This document shows positions 8,589-16,568 of a stretch of DNA of 64,000 bases, piece by piece (positions within the stretch are counted from its first letter, which is position 1; the number at the start of each line of letters is the position of its first letter). The stretch is from Dictyobacter aurantiacus (lineage in GTDB: Bacteria; Chloroflexota; Ktedonobacteria; Ktedonobacterales; Ktedonobacteraceae), in the NCBI RefSeq assembly GCF_003967515.1, contig NZ_BIFQ01000002.1, positions 1-64,000 of the forward strand, written 5' to 3'. The notes beneath the pieces were generated by a model. The model ran no database searches and was not told the DNA's origin. It saw only the letters and a program-made list of their open reading frames with translations. Both the position numbers and the translations under genes were made by a program.

Positions 8589-9626
8589 CTAGCGCTTCTT
8601 GCGCAAACGCTGCACATTCTTTTGCGTCAACAGGCGATCTCCTGCCTCTTCTATCACCTCAGCCGTCACCACATAGGTCCCATGACGCAGAAGCAAATAA
8701 TCCAGATGGCAGAGTACCAGGTACATCTCCTGAAAATTGCCCTCCGTCTTCTGCACAAAGGCTTCGGCTGCTCCTTCCGAGAGCGACAACCCCATTTGCT
8801 GAATCTGCTGTTCCAGCAAAACGCATGTCTCTGGTTTTCCAAGGGCCCCAAACGCATGCAGCACCCCCACACGCGATGACAGAGCTGCCATCTTCTGCAA
8901 CCGCTCGGCACTTCCAGAACGGCCCAGCAAGACCATTCCTACGCGACTCCGATCAAAGACATCCCGCAGCACCTCCAGGCCCGCCTGTGAGAGGCCATCG
9001 ACTTCATCCACCATCACCACACCCACTCCATCAGGACGAATCATGCCTGACATCGGCCCGCTCTCTTGCGCCACCGCACTCGCATGATCAGCAATCATCT
9101 GCAGGCCCCACAGCAGCAAGGCCAGATCTTGCTCAATACTCTTGGGCGTGGACGTCGCCTTCGGGCGATAGTAGGCCGTTCGTGGCATCGGACACTCCGC
9201 TGGAAAGGCCACCCCCTGGGCCATCAACAACCGCTCAAAAGCTGCCCACTGAGCATACTCTCGCGCCGCCCACGTCTTTCCCACCCCACGATCTCCCACA
9301 CACACCACCAGATACCGATACCGACGGGCAGCTTCACATACCTGCACAAAACGACGATATTCCCGCGTCTGCTCAAACGTGGAGAAGGGGATCTCCAAGC
9401 CGTGCTCTTCTCCCACACGCAGCACTGACTGCCCGGCTGGCGGTCCCCCCTGGCTCCTTTCAAGTATAGGTTTTTGGAGAAGGAGGAAAAAACCTGGCGA
9501 GTCATGGTTTTCTGCTATAATACAAAACGATTTCCACATCATTTGTAGGAGAAAACATGAATCGCCATCATTTATTATCGCAATGGTCGGACCAGGTGTC
9601 AACGGCCTTTCCTCATCTTCGCTCAT
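8589..9626 (-). CDS. MuB/TniB-like AAA ATPase, N-terminus replaced by IS sequence
   Basis: The present frame is 345 residues, but codons 1-56 come from the IS end. The native protein resumes at SQGGPPAGQSVLRV. The Walker A motif GDRGVGKT is at 111-118, Walker B is VVMVDEVDG (about 203-211), and a sensor-like VLLGRSG and an SRVGVLHAF segment follow, as in the MuB/TniB/TnsC group of transposition regulators and related AAA_22 ATPases. The true start was the ATG at 10926 (MNGERKTRTAERGLQG...), now 1.4 kb away across the insertion. Expression would need a start inside the IS end. The telomere-resolvase-like gene follows 12 bp downstream, so the two were one operon and are likely functional partners. 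No transposase of Tn7/Tn5053 type lies nearby. Confidence 0.7.
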   Translation of the reverse strand: MSEDEERPLTPGPTIAIINDGDSCFLLQMMWKSFCIIAENHDSPGFFLLLQKPILERSQGGPPAGQSVLRVGEEHGLEIPFSTFEQTREYRRFVQVCEAARRYRYLVVCVGDRGVGKTWAAREYAQWAAFERLLMAQGVAFPAECPMPRTAYYRPKATSTPKSIEQDLALLLWGLQMIADHASAVAQESGPMSGMIRPDGVGVVMVDEVDGLSQAGLEVLRDVFDRSRVGMVLLGRSGSAERLQKMAALSSRVGVLHAFGALGKPETCVLLEQQIQQMGLSLSEGAAEAFVQKTEGNFQEMYLVLCHLDYLLLRHGTYVVTAEVIEEAGDRLLTQKNVQRLRKKR

Positions 9627-10868
9627 CGCAACTCAACGGGCTCGTCCTCTGGAGCGTTGGCATGACGCTGCTGGGCGCTTGTGGATGGTCGCAGATCAGT
9701 GCTCTGCTCGCGTGTGTCCTGGGTCAATCCGAGGACGCAGTAGCTCAACGTTTACGGGAGTGGTATCTGGATGCACATGACAAATGCGGTGACAAGCGAC
9801 GGGAGATCGAGGTCTCCACCTGTTTTGCTTCCCTGTTGCGATGGGTGGTGCGCTGCTGTGGACCTCACACGCGCCGTATGGCACTGGCCCTTGATGCCAC
9901 CACCCTGGGAGAACGCTGGACAGTGCTCTCGATCTGTGTGGTTCTTCGCTCCTGTAGTATTCCAGTGGCCTGGAAAGTGTTGGGGGCGCATGAGAAAGGG
10001 TCCTGGCGACCGCATTGGGAAGGCTTACTCGCGCATCTGCACGGGTGTGTGCCTGGAGAGTGGTTCGTGATCGTGATGGCTGATCGCGGACTCTATGCCC
10101 AGTGGCTCTATGAAGGGATTCGCACCTGCGGCTGGCATCCCTTCTTACGGATCAACGGCAACTGTAAAGCTCGACGAGTTGGCTCAGACGACTTTGAGAT
10201 GATCGCGCAGTGGGTGCCCACACCTGGTCTATCGTGGAAAGGGCGTGTGGAGTGCTTCGCGAGCAAGCAGGCGCGGGTCAACGCGACGGTGTTGGTGCAT
10301 TGGGAAGAAGGCTACGAGGGTCCCTGGGTCGTGCTGACGGATCTGCTTCCGCAGGAGGCTGAGGTGTGTTGGTATCGCATGCGCACCTGGGTCGAAACGG
10401 GGTACAAAGATTTCAAGCGGGGACTCTGGGGATGGCATCACAGTAAAATGACGCAAGCAGGGCGTGTGGAGCGTTTGTGGTTGGCGATGGCAGTTGCCCA
10501 ACTGATGAGTGTGAGCATGGGGTGTGTCGCTGAAGAACAGCAGCGAGCGGCAAACAGTGAGCAGGAGTTGCCTGCAAGCCATATTGCGCGCAAGAAACGC
10601 TGCAGGCCCAACCATCAGCCGCGAGTGCGTCGATTGAGTTGTGTGGTACGCGGGCGGTTACAGGTGCTAGCAACCGTGCTCAATGACGAGCCGTTGTTGC
10701 AGGGGCAGATGCTCGATGAGCCATGGCCGCAAGACATGCAACCACCCAGAAAGCTACCAAGCGCCTCAGAGCGACACAAGCGGGAGAAGAAACAGGAGCG
10801 TAAGCGCCGAGCCCGAGCTCGTGAACGGGCCAGCGCTTAACGTTCCCCAAAAAACCTATACCTGTAAG
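9458..10868 (+). mobile_element. Complete IS4-type insertion sequence
   Basis: A 1411-bp element flanked by a 12-bp direct repeat CCCCCTGGCTCC (9446-9457 and 10869-10880). Its ends carry related inverted repeats containing GTATAGGTTTTT (left about 9463-9475, right about 10846-10865). It contains one transposase gene and lies inside the AAA ATPase gene. Confidence 0.85.
9557..10840 (+). CDS. IS4-family DDE transposase
   Basis: A 427-residue transposase. The DDE residues are visible in ALDATTLGERW, VIVMADRGLY and WYRMRTWVETGYKDFK. The last matches the IS4 family YREK signature, Y-(2)-R-(3)-E-(6)-K, exactly. The C-terminus is Lys/Arg-rich (KREKKQERKRRARARE). The ATG is preceded by GTAGGAG. The frame is uninterrupted, the terminal repeats and target duplication are intact, and the element is likely still active or recently inserted. 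It catalyses cut-and-paste movement of the element. Confidence 0.92.
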   Translation: MNRHHLLSQWSDQVSTAFPHLRSSQLNGLVLWSVGMTLLGACGWSQISALLACVLGQSEDAVAQRLREWYLDAHDKCGDKRREIEVSTCFASLLRWVVRCCGPHTRRMALALDATTLGERWTVLSICVVLRSCSIPVAWKVLGAHEKGSWRPHWEGLLAHLHGCVPGEWFVIVMADRGLYAQWLYEGIRTCGWHPFLRINGNCKARRVGSDDFEMIAQWVPTPGLSWKGRVECFASKQARVNATVLVHWEEGYEGPWVVLTDLLPQEAEVCWYRMRTWVETGYKDFKRGLWGWHHSKMTQAGRVERLWLAMAVAQLMSVSMGCVAEEQQRAANSEQELPASHIARKKRCRPNHQPRVRRLSCVVRGRLQVLATVLNDEPLLQGQMLDEPWPQDMQPPRKLPSASERHKREKKQERKRRARARERASA

Positions 10869-10926
10869 CCCCCTGGCTCCCCTGCAACCCTCTCTCGGCA
10901 GTTCTCGTTTTCCTCTCCCCGTTCAT
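10869..10926 (-). pseudogene. Severed 5' end of the AAA ATPase gene
   Basis: Reading leftward from the ATG at 10926, preceded by a G-rich ribosome-binding-like stretch, the codons give MNGERKTRTAERGLQGSQG. They run in frame into the 12-bp target duplication shared with the other side of the IS (9446-9457). Joining across one copy continues directly into the ATPase reading frame. Confidence 0.75.
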
Positions 10927-11012
10927 CCTCCCCCGCTCCCTCCCGCGTCCACATCCGCAGATCCAGGGATCCTGGCAATCACGTCTGCTCCTGCTCCATC
11001 CGCACACAGAGG

Positions 11013-11130
11013 ATGTCTGACGCTCTCACCACGCTCGACGTCGCCAACATCCTCCGCGGTGATGCGACGACGGTTCACCGCTGGATCCAGCACGGCAGGC
11101 TCGAAACCATTCGCCCAGGGGCAGATTCTA
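11013..11130 (+). pseudogene. Truncated excisionase/MerR-type HTH protein
   Basis: From the ATG at 11013 (AGAGG just upstream) the frame reads TTLDVANILRGDATTVHRW followed by IQHGRLETIRPGA. This is a typical HTH_17/excisionase DNA-binding module in which the winged strand follows the helix pair. After about residue 40 the sequence becomes low-quality and soon enters a dispersed repeat (11165-11211), although the frame stays open to 11402. It is probably the 5' remnant of an excisionase-like gene of the same mobile module. A short intact protein is possible. Confidence 0.45.
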
Positions 11131-11164
11131 TCCTCCCGCTCCCCTGTCTCCCGCACACCCGCGC

Positions 11165-11211
11165 AGACAAAAACTGTTCGATATCGTATAGGTTTCTTCA
11201 GAAATGCCGCC
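11165..11211. repeat. Dispersed 47-bp repeat, copy 1
   Basis: The 47 bp match 41756-41802 except for about three bases, including the palindromic core TTCGATATCG. A further related core occurs at 42235-42267. A second shared block follows both main copies (11384-11434 and 41832-41882, containing ACCACCCTCCCCCGGTG). No coding function is evident. See findings. Confidence 0.7.
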
Positions 11212-11473
11212 TCGGCGCAGGGTGGCGCAACGTCATGCCGGGGAGCGTAGCGCGCCGCTGCCCGTTCATCCTCCTCCCCTGCCTGCAGGTTCTCCCAGCA
11301 GATACCATGGGGCCGCGCCACCATCCGAGGGAAACGCTCCCGTTCCTGGTAGCAGGCTCCTCCACCATCACAGTGCTCACACACACCACCCTCCCCCGGT
11401 GAAGAGCAACGCCAGGGGGCTCTGCACCTGCCCCTGATCTCCCTGGTCCTCGTTCGAGTGTGTAAAATATTTT

Positions 11474-13184
11474 GGCTCTTCCGCACTTTCCGTGCTCCAT
11501 CATCCAGCTTTCAAAACCTTTTGGCGTAAGAGCGGGAAACCACCTCGCCCATACATGGATCGCTTTATATATTTCAATTTATTTATTTTTCCTTCGACAG
11601 GTCCATTGCTGTACGGAAGAGTGAACGCTGCGTGGAGAGCAGAACCTTCTTTTTCCAAGCCCTGAGCAAAGGTCACCAGGTCGCTAATCCCGCTCAGTTG
11701 GCAGTCCCAGAGCCAGGTATCCAGTGGTTTGGCGTTGTGCACTGTGAGCATCACGACAAATTGTTGGACTAATCCATAGGCTGTTTCGATGCTTGGTACT
11801 TTTCGCAGCAGAGCAAGGGCCTCTCGTTCTTGCTTCTCCAGATGTTCAGGATTGTGAAGAAACAGCCAGGCAAGATGGCGCGGAGCCAGTTTGTTTGTTC
11901 TCGTCTGCGTGTTTTGTTGCGTTTGGTCGGCTGCCTCAGCTCTCTCGTCCTGTTGAAGTTGAACCCAGCGGTAGACCATCATCCAACTACCAGTAAATCC
12001 ACGCTCTTGCACATCCTTCCATAACTGGTCGATGGTGCGGCATCCTGCTTCCCAACGCTCTTGCAGATATGGGCGATATGGGTCAATCGCGCTCTTGGTG
12101 CGAGGAACTCGCTGAAATTCAGGAAAAGTGGAGGCCTGAACAAACTTGCGAACCGTTTGCCGGCTGATCTGGAGTTGTCTGGCGATCCCCTGAATAGTCC
12201 CTCCTTGCTTGGATAACTCCACCACCTGATTGTAGAGTGCCAGGCGTCGGTTTCGTGAGCCCTCGGAGCGAGCTCGCTCGCCACTGGTTCTCTTCTGACG
12301 CGGCGCAATCGTCAAGCTGATTTCCGCTCTTACCTCCTCTGGCATTTGGGTATGACTGAGAAATCGCTCGACAGCTTCCCGAAGATTTTTTAACAGATGC
12401 CAGCGATCTATGACTTGTTGGGCTTGTGGTGCGCCTTCAGTTGCCCCACGTAGGTAGTCCTTGGAACGATCTCGGCTGATAATTTCGACGCCTGGATGCT
12501 TCCTGAGCCAGTCGGCAAAGGTTTCTGCGCTCCTATCTTCCAGCACATCAACTGGTTGGTGACTTTCTAAATTGATGAGGATCGTCCCATAGGTGCGCCC
12601 GCGTCGAAAAGCAAAATCGTCCACACCCAGGATTCGGGGCGTTGGTGACGGTGGGGCCTTCTTTTTGGCTCGTCGGAGAAGTGTATCGGCGCTCACTGGC
12701 ATGGCTAATTGCTCGGTGAGTCGTGAGCCTGCTTGTCCACTGAGAACAACAGCGATGCCATCCAGCAATGTTGCTAACCGAGTCGTTTGCCGGGCTGAAA
12801 CGGGAAGACTAGGCAAGCGTTCGGCAAAGGTTTGTCGCTGGCAAGTGTGATTCAAGCAGCGGAAACGCCGCACTCGTAAAACAAGCTGGACAATGTGACC
12901 GCTGACCGGCAAGTCTTGTGGTGAGCGTGTGTAATAACTATGGATATGAGACGAAACGTGTTGGCAAGATGGGCAAGCCGCTGTGGGACTAGTGGCACAG
13001 GCCGTAATAGTTAGGATCTCCCTGATATGTGTGATGTGTTGAATGGCAAAACCGGATAACGAGAACGGAAGCATTGGCAAGAAGGAGCACCTCATTCATG
13101 ATTTTATTGGAGGCAAAACAATTTCCCTCCATCTTTTTCTACGAATAGGGGTTGCAAGCCCAGCACGGAAAGTGCGGAAGAGCC
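11474..13184 (-). mobile_element. Complete ISL3-family insertion sequence
   Basis: A 1711-bp element with perfect 22-bp terminal inverted repeats (GGCTCTTCCGCACTTTCCGTGC at 11474-11495 and its complement at 13163-13184). It is flanked by an exact 8-bp target duplication AATATTTT (11466-11473, 13185-13192), as is usual for ISL3. It sits directly against the left end of the IS256 element. Confidence 0.93.
11500..13095 (-). CDS. ISL3-family transposase
   Basis: A 531-residue transposase. An N-terminal zinc-finger region has CPSC...CLNHTC-type pairs (about residues 40-90). The first catalytic Asp lies in ILGVDDFAFRRGRTYGT, followed by IISRDRSKDYL and the long helical insertion with HTH-like IQGIARQLQISRQTVRKF. 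The C-terminal catalytic Glu region is PYSNGPVEGKINKLKYIKRS. The length and order fit the ISL3 family (Tnp zinc finger, HTH, DDE). The frame is intact and the ends are perfect, so it is likely functional. The ATG at 13095 lies about 90 bp inside the right end. Confidence 0.95.
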   Translation of the reverse strand: MRCSFLPMLPFSLSGFAIQHITHIREILTITACATSPTAACPSCQHVSSHIHSYYTRSPQDLPVSGHIVQLVLRVRRFRCLNHTCQRQTFAERLPSLPVSARQTTRLATLLDGIAVVLSGQAGSRLTEQLAMPVSADTLLRRAKKKAPPSPTPRILGVDDFAFRRGRTYGTILINLESHQPVDVLEDRSAETFADWLRKHPGVEIISRDRSKDYLRGATEGAPQAQQVIDRWHLLKNLREAVERFLSHTQMPEEVRAEISLTIAPRQKRTSGERARSEGSRNRRLALYNQVVELSKQGGTIQGIARQLQISRQTVRKFVQASTFPEFQRVPRTKSAIDPYRPYLQERWEAGCRTIDQLWKDVQERGFTGSWMMVYRWVQLQQDERAEAADQTQQNTQTRTNKLAPRHLAWLFLHNPEHLEKQEREALALLRKVPSIETAYGLVQQFVVMLTVHNAKPLDTWLWDCQLSGISDLVTFAQGLEKEGSALHAAFTLPYSNGPVEGKINKLKYIKRSMYGRGGFPLLRQKVLKAG

Positions 13185-13189
13185 AATAT

Positions 13190-14504
13190 TTTGTGTAAAT
13201 AATACGTAATACGTGATACGTAAGACGTAACGTATAATAGGATGAGGAAGATGGAAGAAGAGAAAAAACGTATGACCATTCGACGCGAACTCATTGATGA
13301 ACTGCTCAAAGAATGCAGCGATCCGAAACAGCTGCTCGCTGAAGGCGGATTTCTCAAACAACTCACTGGCGCGTTGATCGAACGCTGTTTGGAAGCAGAG
13401 ATGGAAGAACATCTCGGCTATCCTAAGCATGGCAAGCGCACTGAAGAATGCACCAACGTCCGCAATGGACGCAGCCGCAAAACCCTCAAAGGATCACAAG
13501 GAGTGGTGAGCATTGACATGCCACGGGATCGTGATGCCAGTTTTGAGCCTGTCTTGATCCCCAAGCATGAAACACGGCTGGAGGGCTTTGACGAGAAGAT
13601 CCTGGCGCTCTACGCCCGTGGCATGACGACCCGTGATATTCAAGCGCAGATCCAGGAGCTCTATGGTGTTGACATTTCAGCCACGTTTGTCTCCAATGTC
13701 ACCGAAGCCGTGCTTGATGAGGTGCGTCAGTGGCAGAATCGCCCGCTGGAGGTGCTTTACCCGATTGTCTACGTGGACTGCCTGGTGATCAAAGTACGGG
13801 AGAACCAGCGCATCATCAATCGCGCCCTCTATCTGGCTTTAGGGGTCAACATGCAGGGCCAAAAAGAATTGCTTGGAATGTGGTTAGGCCACAACGAAGG
13901 CGCCAAATTCTGGCTTTCCGTGTTCACCGAGTTGCACAATCGGGGACTCAAAGATATGTTTGTCGCTTGTGTGGATGGGCTCACTGGCTTGCCCGAAGCC
14001 ATCGAAACGCTCTATCCGCAGACCCAGGTCCAACTGTGTATGGTGCACATGGTGCGCAACTCGCTCAAATATGTGTCCTACAAGCACCGCAAGGAGGTGG
14101 CCGCCGACTTGAAGCAGATCTATGCCGCCGCCACGGAAATGGAAGCGGAATTTCAGTTAGAACTGTTTGCAGAGAAATGGGACCCAAAATATGCGAGCAT
14201 CAGTAAGTTATGGAGAAGCCACTGGAGCCATGTTATCCCGTTGTTTACCTATCCAGAAGATATTCGCAAAGTCATCTATACCACCAACGCAATTGAGTCA
14301 GTCAACATGTCATTGCGCAAGGTGACACGGAACCACCGCATGTTCCCCTCCGAGGAAGCCGTCTACAAAGTCGTGTACCTGGCCATGTTCAATATTGCCA
14401 AAAAGTGGACCATGCCCATTTACCATTGGGTGCCAGCGCTCAATTGCTTTGCTTTGCTCTTTGGGGAGCGTTTTCCCCAATAGAGCAAAATACATACACA
14501 AAAG
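13190..14504 (+). mobile_element. IS256-family insertion sequence
   Basis: The ends are placed approximately. TTTTGTGTA at the left (about 13189-13197) reappears inverted near 14495-14504, enclosing one intact Mutator-type transposase. No target duplication could be fixed because the ISL3 element abuts the left end. Confidence 0.7.
13242..14483 (+). CDS. IS256-family (Mutator-like) transposase
   Basis: A 413-residue protein; the ATG at 13251 or 13272 is an alternative start. The family hallmarks are an N-terminal LLKECSDPKQLLAEGGFLKQ, the EEHLGYPKHGKR region and the catalytic core with VYVDCLVIKVRE (first Asp). These are followed by ACVDGLTGLPEAIETLYPQT (second Asp) and CMVHMVRNSLKYV, and finally by KVIYTTNAIESVNMSLRKVT with the catalytic Glu and the classic transposase_mut motif. 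The frame is uninterrupted. It mobilises the surrounding element; no cargo gene is present. Confidence 0.96.
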   Translation: MRKMEEEKKRMTIRRELIDELLKECSDPKQLLAEGGFLKQLTGALIERCLEAEMEEHLGYPKHGKRTEECTNVRNGRSRKTLKGSQGVVSIDMPRDRDASFEPVLIPKHETRLEGFDEKILALYARGMTTRDIQAQIQELYGVDISATFVSNVTEAVLDEVRQWQNRPLEVLYPIVYVDCLVIKVRENQRIINRALYLALGVNMQGQKELLGMWLGHNEGAKFWLSVFTELHNRGLKDMFVACVDGLTGLPEAIETLYPQTQVQLCMVHMVRNSLKYVSYKHRKEVAADLKQIYAAATEMEAEFQLELFAEKWDPKYASISKLWRSHWSHVIPLFTYPEDIRKVIYTTNAIESVNMSLRKVTRNHRMFPSEEAVYKVVYLAMFNIAKKWTMPIYHWVPALNCFALLFGERFPQ

Positions 14505-14735
14505 TCTTGACAGACTCATTTATGTGGCACAACCTCTTTTATCTCTCTCTTGATATGAAGCTCACGCACATGAGTTTTACGCCATTTTATCTGGCGCGAT
14601 CCCGCCATTTTATCTGCTCATTCACACTACGTGCTCATTTGAGCAATCTTCTCGCTGTGTAAACGCTCATATCAAAGGGTTTATCCAAAACAAACTATTC
14701 TGTTTGACAACCGTGGGTAAAGCATGGAGAAAAAC
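14505..14735. other. Short intergenic flank of IS256
   Basis: About 230 bp between the IS256 right end and the terminator of the SDR gene. A T- and C-rich stretch with no gene. Confidence 0.4.
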
Positions 14736-14787
14736 GATGCTTTCTCAGGCTTTTATAGTGAGATAAACCAAACCCTGAGAAAGCATC
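14736..14787 (-). terminator. Rho-independent-type terminator of the SDR gene
   Basis: A 14-bp perfect stem (14736-14749 with 14774-14787) and a 24-nt loop. On the minus strand the stem is followed by GTTTTTC. It lies 28 bp beyond the SDR stop codon at 14815. Confidence 0.65.
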
Positions 14788-14814
14788 TTGCAGAGAACAA
14801 ACGCCCTTTCGTAC

Positions 14815-15594
14815 TTACTGCTTGAGCAATTCTTGCCCTTGTTGGTCGTAGATACTGACAATCTTACCGGTACTCTCTCCCCGGAGCAGATTGACGACAA
14901 GACGCGCCGGTTGAGATGGCTCAAGCAATGTGCCTTGCTCATACAAGCCTTTGAAACGATCATAGATTTGCTGCCCGACTTGTTCTATCGGTAGGCCACG
15001 AATATGTGCCTGCATCGCCGTATCAACGGCACCCGGGTGAACGGCATTCACCGTCACGCCTGTTTCTCGTAGTTCAGCCGCACTATTGCGAGTGAGCATC
15101 TCAAGCCCTGCTTTGCTTGTCGAGTACGCACTGCTGTTCTCCATCCCAGTTCCAGTTGCTGCCCCTGTTGAAATATTGATGATCCGTCCCCAACCGCGTT
15201 CAAGCATCATCGGGAGACAGGCATGCATCCAACGAAACGCTGCGATGAGATTGATGTCGATAGCTTGCGCCCATGCATCAGGATCAATCGTTTGAATAGA
15301 GCCAATTGGCTCGACGACCCCTGCATTGTTGACCAGAATAGCAATCGGACCAAGCTCTTCCGTGATAGCTGCGAACGCATGAGTGATCGCTTTGCCATCC
15401 GAGAGGTCACTCCTGATGGCAAAGCTCCGCCGTCCTGTTGCTTGTATTTCAGCGGTGACCTGCTCGATCTCTCCCTGAGTACGCGCTAGCACTGCAACAT
15501 TACAGCCCGTTTGCGCCAATGCAAGCGCGATAGCACGCCCAATACCACGTCCGCCACCTGTTACCAAGGCAACTTTTTCCTGCAACTCGTTCAT
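14815..15594 (-). CDS. Short-chain dehydrogenase/reductase
   Basis: A 259-residue classical SDR, full length. The Rossmann cofactor motif is TGGGRGIG (residues 11-18), the NNAG motif is VNNAGV (about 88-93), a catalytic Ser lies in IINISTG and the catalytic pair is YSTSK (about 154-158). ARTQ after beta-2 suggests NADPH preference. The substrate is unknown, and annotation as 3-oxoacyl-ACP reductase would be nominal. It is monocistronic, with its own terminator, and is followed upstream by redoxin genes in the same orientation with separate spacing (174 bp). Confidence 0.93.
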   Translation of the reverse strand: MNELQEKVALVTGGGRGIGRAIALALAQTGCNVAVLARTQGEIEQVTAEIQATGRRSFAIRSDLSDGKAITHAFAAITEELGPIAILVNNAGVVEPIGSIQTIDPDAWAQAIDINLIAAFRWMHACLPMMLERGWGRIINISTGAATGTGMENSSAYSTSKAGLEMLTRNSAAELRETGVTVNAVHPGAVDTAMQAHIRGLPIEQVGQQIYDRFKGLYEQGTLLEPSQPARLVVNLLRGESTGKIVSIYDQQGQELLKQ

Positions 15595-15768
15595 GATGCA
15601 ATCCCTTCGTTATCGCTTGAAAGCGAACGTCGTCAGTTCTTCCAGCGTCATCTGGATATGACCTGGAAGATACGATGTCCATAGTACAGAGAGATGTTTA
15701 GACGCTTTTTATACCAATGGGTGTGAGGACACAGATGAGAGTGCACTCACACCCTGTTGTCCGTGTGT

Positions 15769-16236
15769 CTAGTGCTGCATATATTTGATGAAATTGATGG
15801 TGTCTGCAGCAGCAAGACGACCAATCGCACCACTGGAATAGACAGAAACCGCAATGGTGCCATCGGGTCGCAAGACGAATCCAGTGGCCTGCAAGTAGAG
15901 CGGGTCTTCGTTGAGAGAGGCTCCTATCTTCTGCGCGATGTCGTGAGCATCCAGGCCATACAAGACCGGAAAGGTGAGATGATGCTTTGTTACCGTCTCC
16001 TGTGCCTTTTCAAGCGGGTCCACAGACAGAGCGATGACCTCGGCTCCTATGTCATGAAATTGCTCTAAAGCACGCTCAAAATCCATCAATTGCTGTCGGC
16101 AATACGGACACCAGTGACCGCGATAGAACAGCAATACCGCCCATTTGCCGGTTGTACTCTGGGGAAGCATCATTTCACCACCACCAACACGCAAAGCCGT
16201 AATCGTCGGGAAGTGCTGATCGTTTGTTAATCGCAT
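15769..16236 (-). CDS. Peroxiredoxin-like (redoxin domain) protein
   Basis: About 155 residues from the ATG at 16236 (another ATG at 16239), both just after an AGGAG site. The thioredoxin-fold motif FYRGHWCPYCRQQL (about residues 39-52) carries a CxxC in the position of the AhpC/TSA peroxidatic Cys. The loop PLYLQATGFVLRPDG and the C-terminal strand also fit redoxins. Such proteins reduce peroxides or act as bacterioferritin-comigratory-type antioxidants. A second redoxin lies upstream at 16569-17240, separated by a regulator remnant, so the two may respond to the same stress. The exact electron donor cannot be told. Confidence 0.88.
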   Translation of the reverse strand: MRLTNDQHFPTITALRVGGGEMMLPQSTTGKWAVLLFYRGHWCPYCRQQLMDFERALEQFHDIGAEVIALSVDPLEKAQETVTKHHLTFPVLYGLDAHDIAQKIGASLNEDPLYLQATGFVLRPDGTIAVSVYSSGAIGRLAAADTINFIKYMQH

Positions 16237-16304
16237 CATGTTCTCCTGCATTCTAGTTAGTCAATTACCTTTTTATGATGATAAAAAGTGGTTTGTGCCA
16301 TATG

Positions 16305-16451
16305 CTACAAAGTGCGAACCCCTGTTTCCAATCGTTGGAGTTTTTGTTCCAGCAGGTCAGGTGAACGCGAGCTATTGGTCAACAGGTATGTGCCTTGAAG
16401 TGACGAAATGAGATCAACTGCTCAATCTTTGGCCAAGCCGCGATTGATCAC
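16305..16451 (-). pseudogene. TetR-type regulator C-terminal fragment
   Basis: Translated leftward, this stretch reads AVDLISSLQGTYLLTNSS and then LLEQKLQRLETGVRTL before a stop at 16305-16307. An in-frame TGA lies near its start. The pattern (an ISSLQGTYLL helix followed by a terminal leucine-rich helix) resembles the end of TetR/AcrR ligand-binding domains. The HTH part is absent. It is probably the remnant of a regulator that once controlled the neighbouring redoxins. Confidence 0.45.
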
Positions 16452-16568
16452 GTTCTACTGAAGAGAGAAATCCAATTTTCAAGCGCAGAGAAGAAGAAAA
16501 TGGGCAAGATCAACCTCAGTTATATGGCACATCATCTGTTTCCGACGAAAAACACTGGTAGGCCTATG

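Noticed and set aside
10923..11486. Minus-strand frame upstream of the ATPase start
   Set aside because: Gly/Arg-rich translation without recognisable domains; it overlaps the better HTH frame on the other strand and the dispersed repeat.
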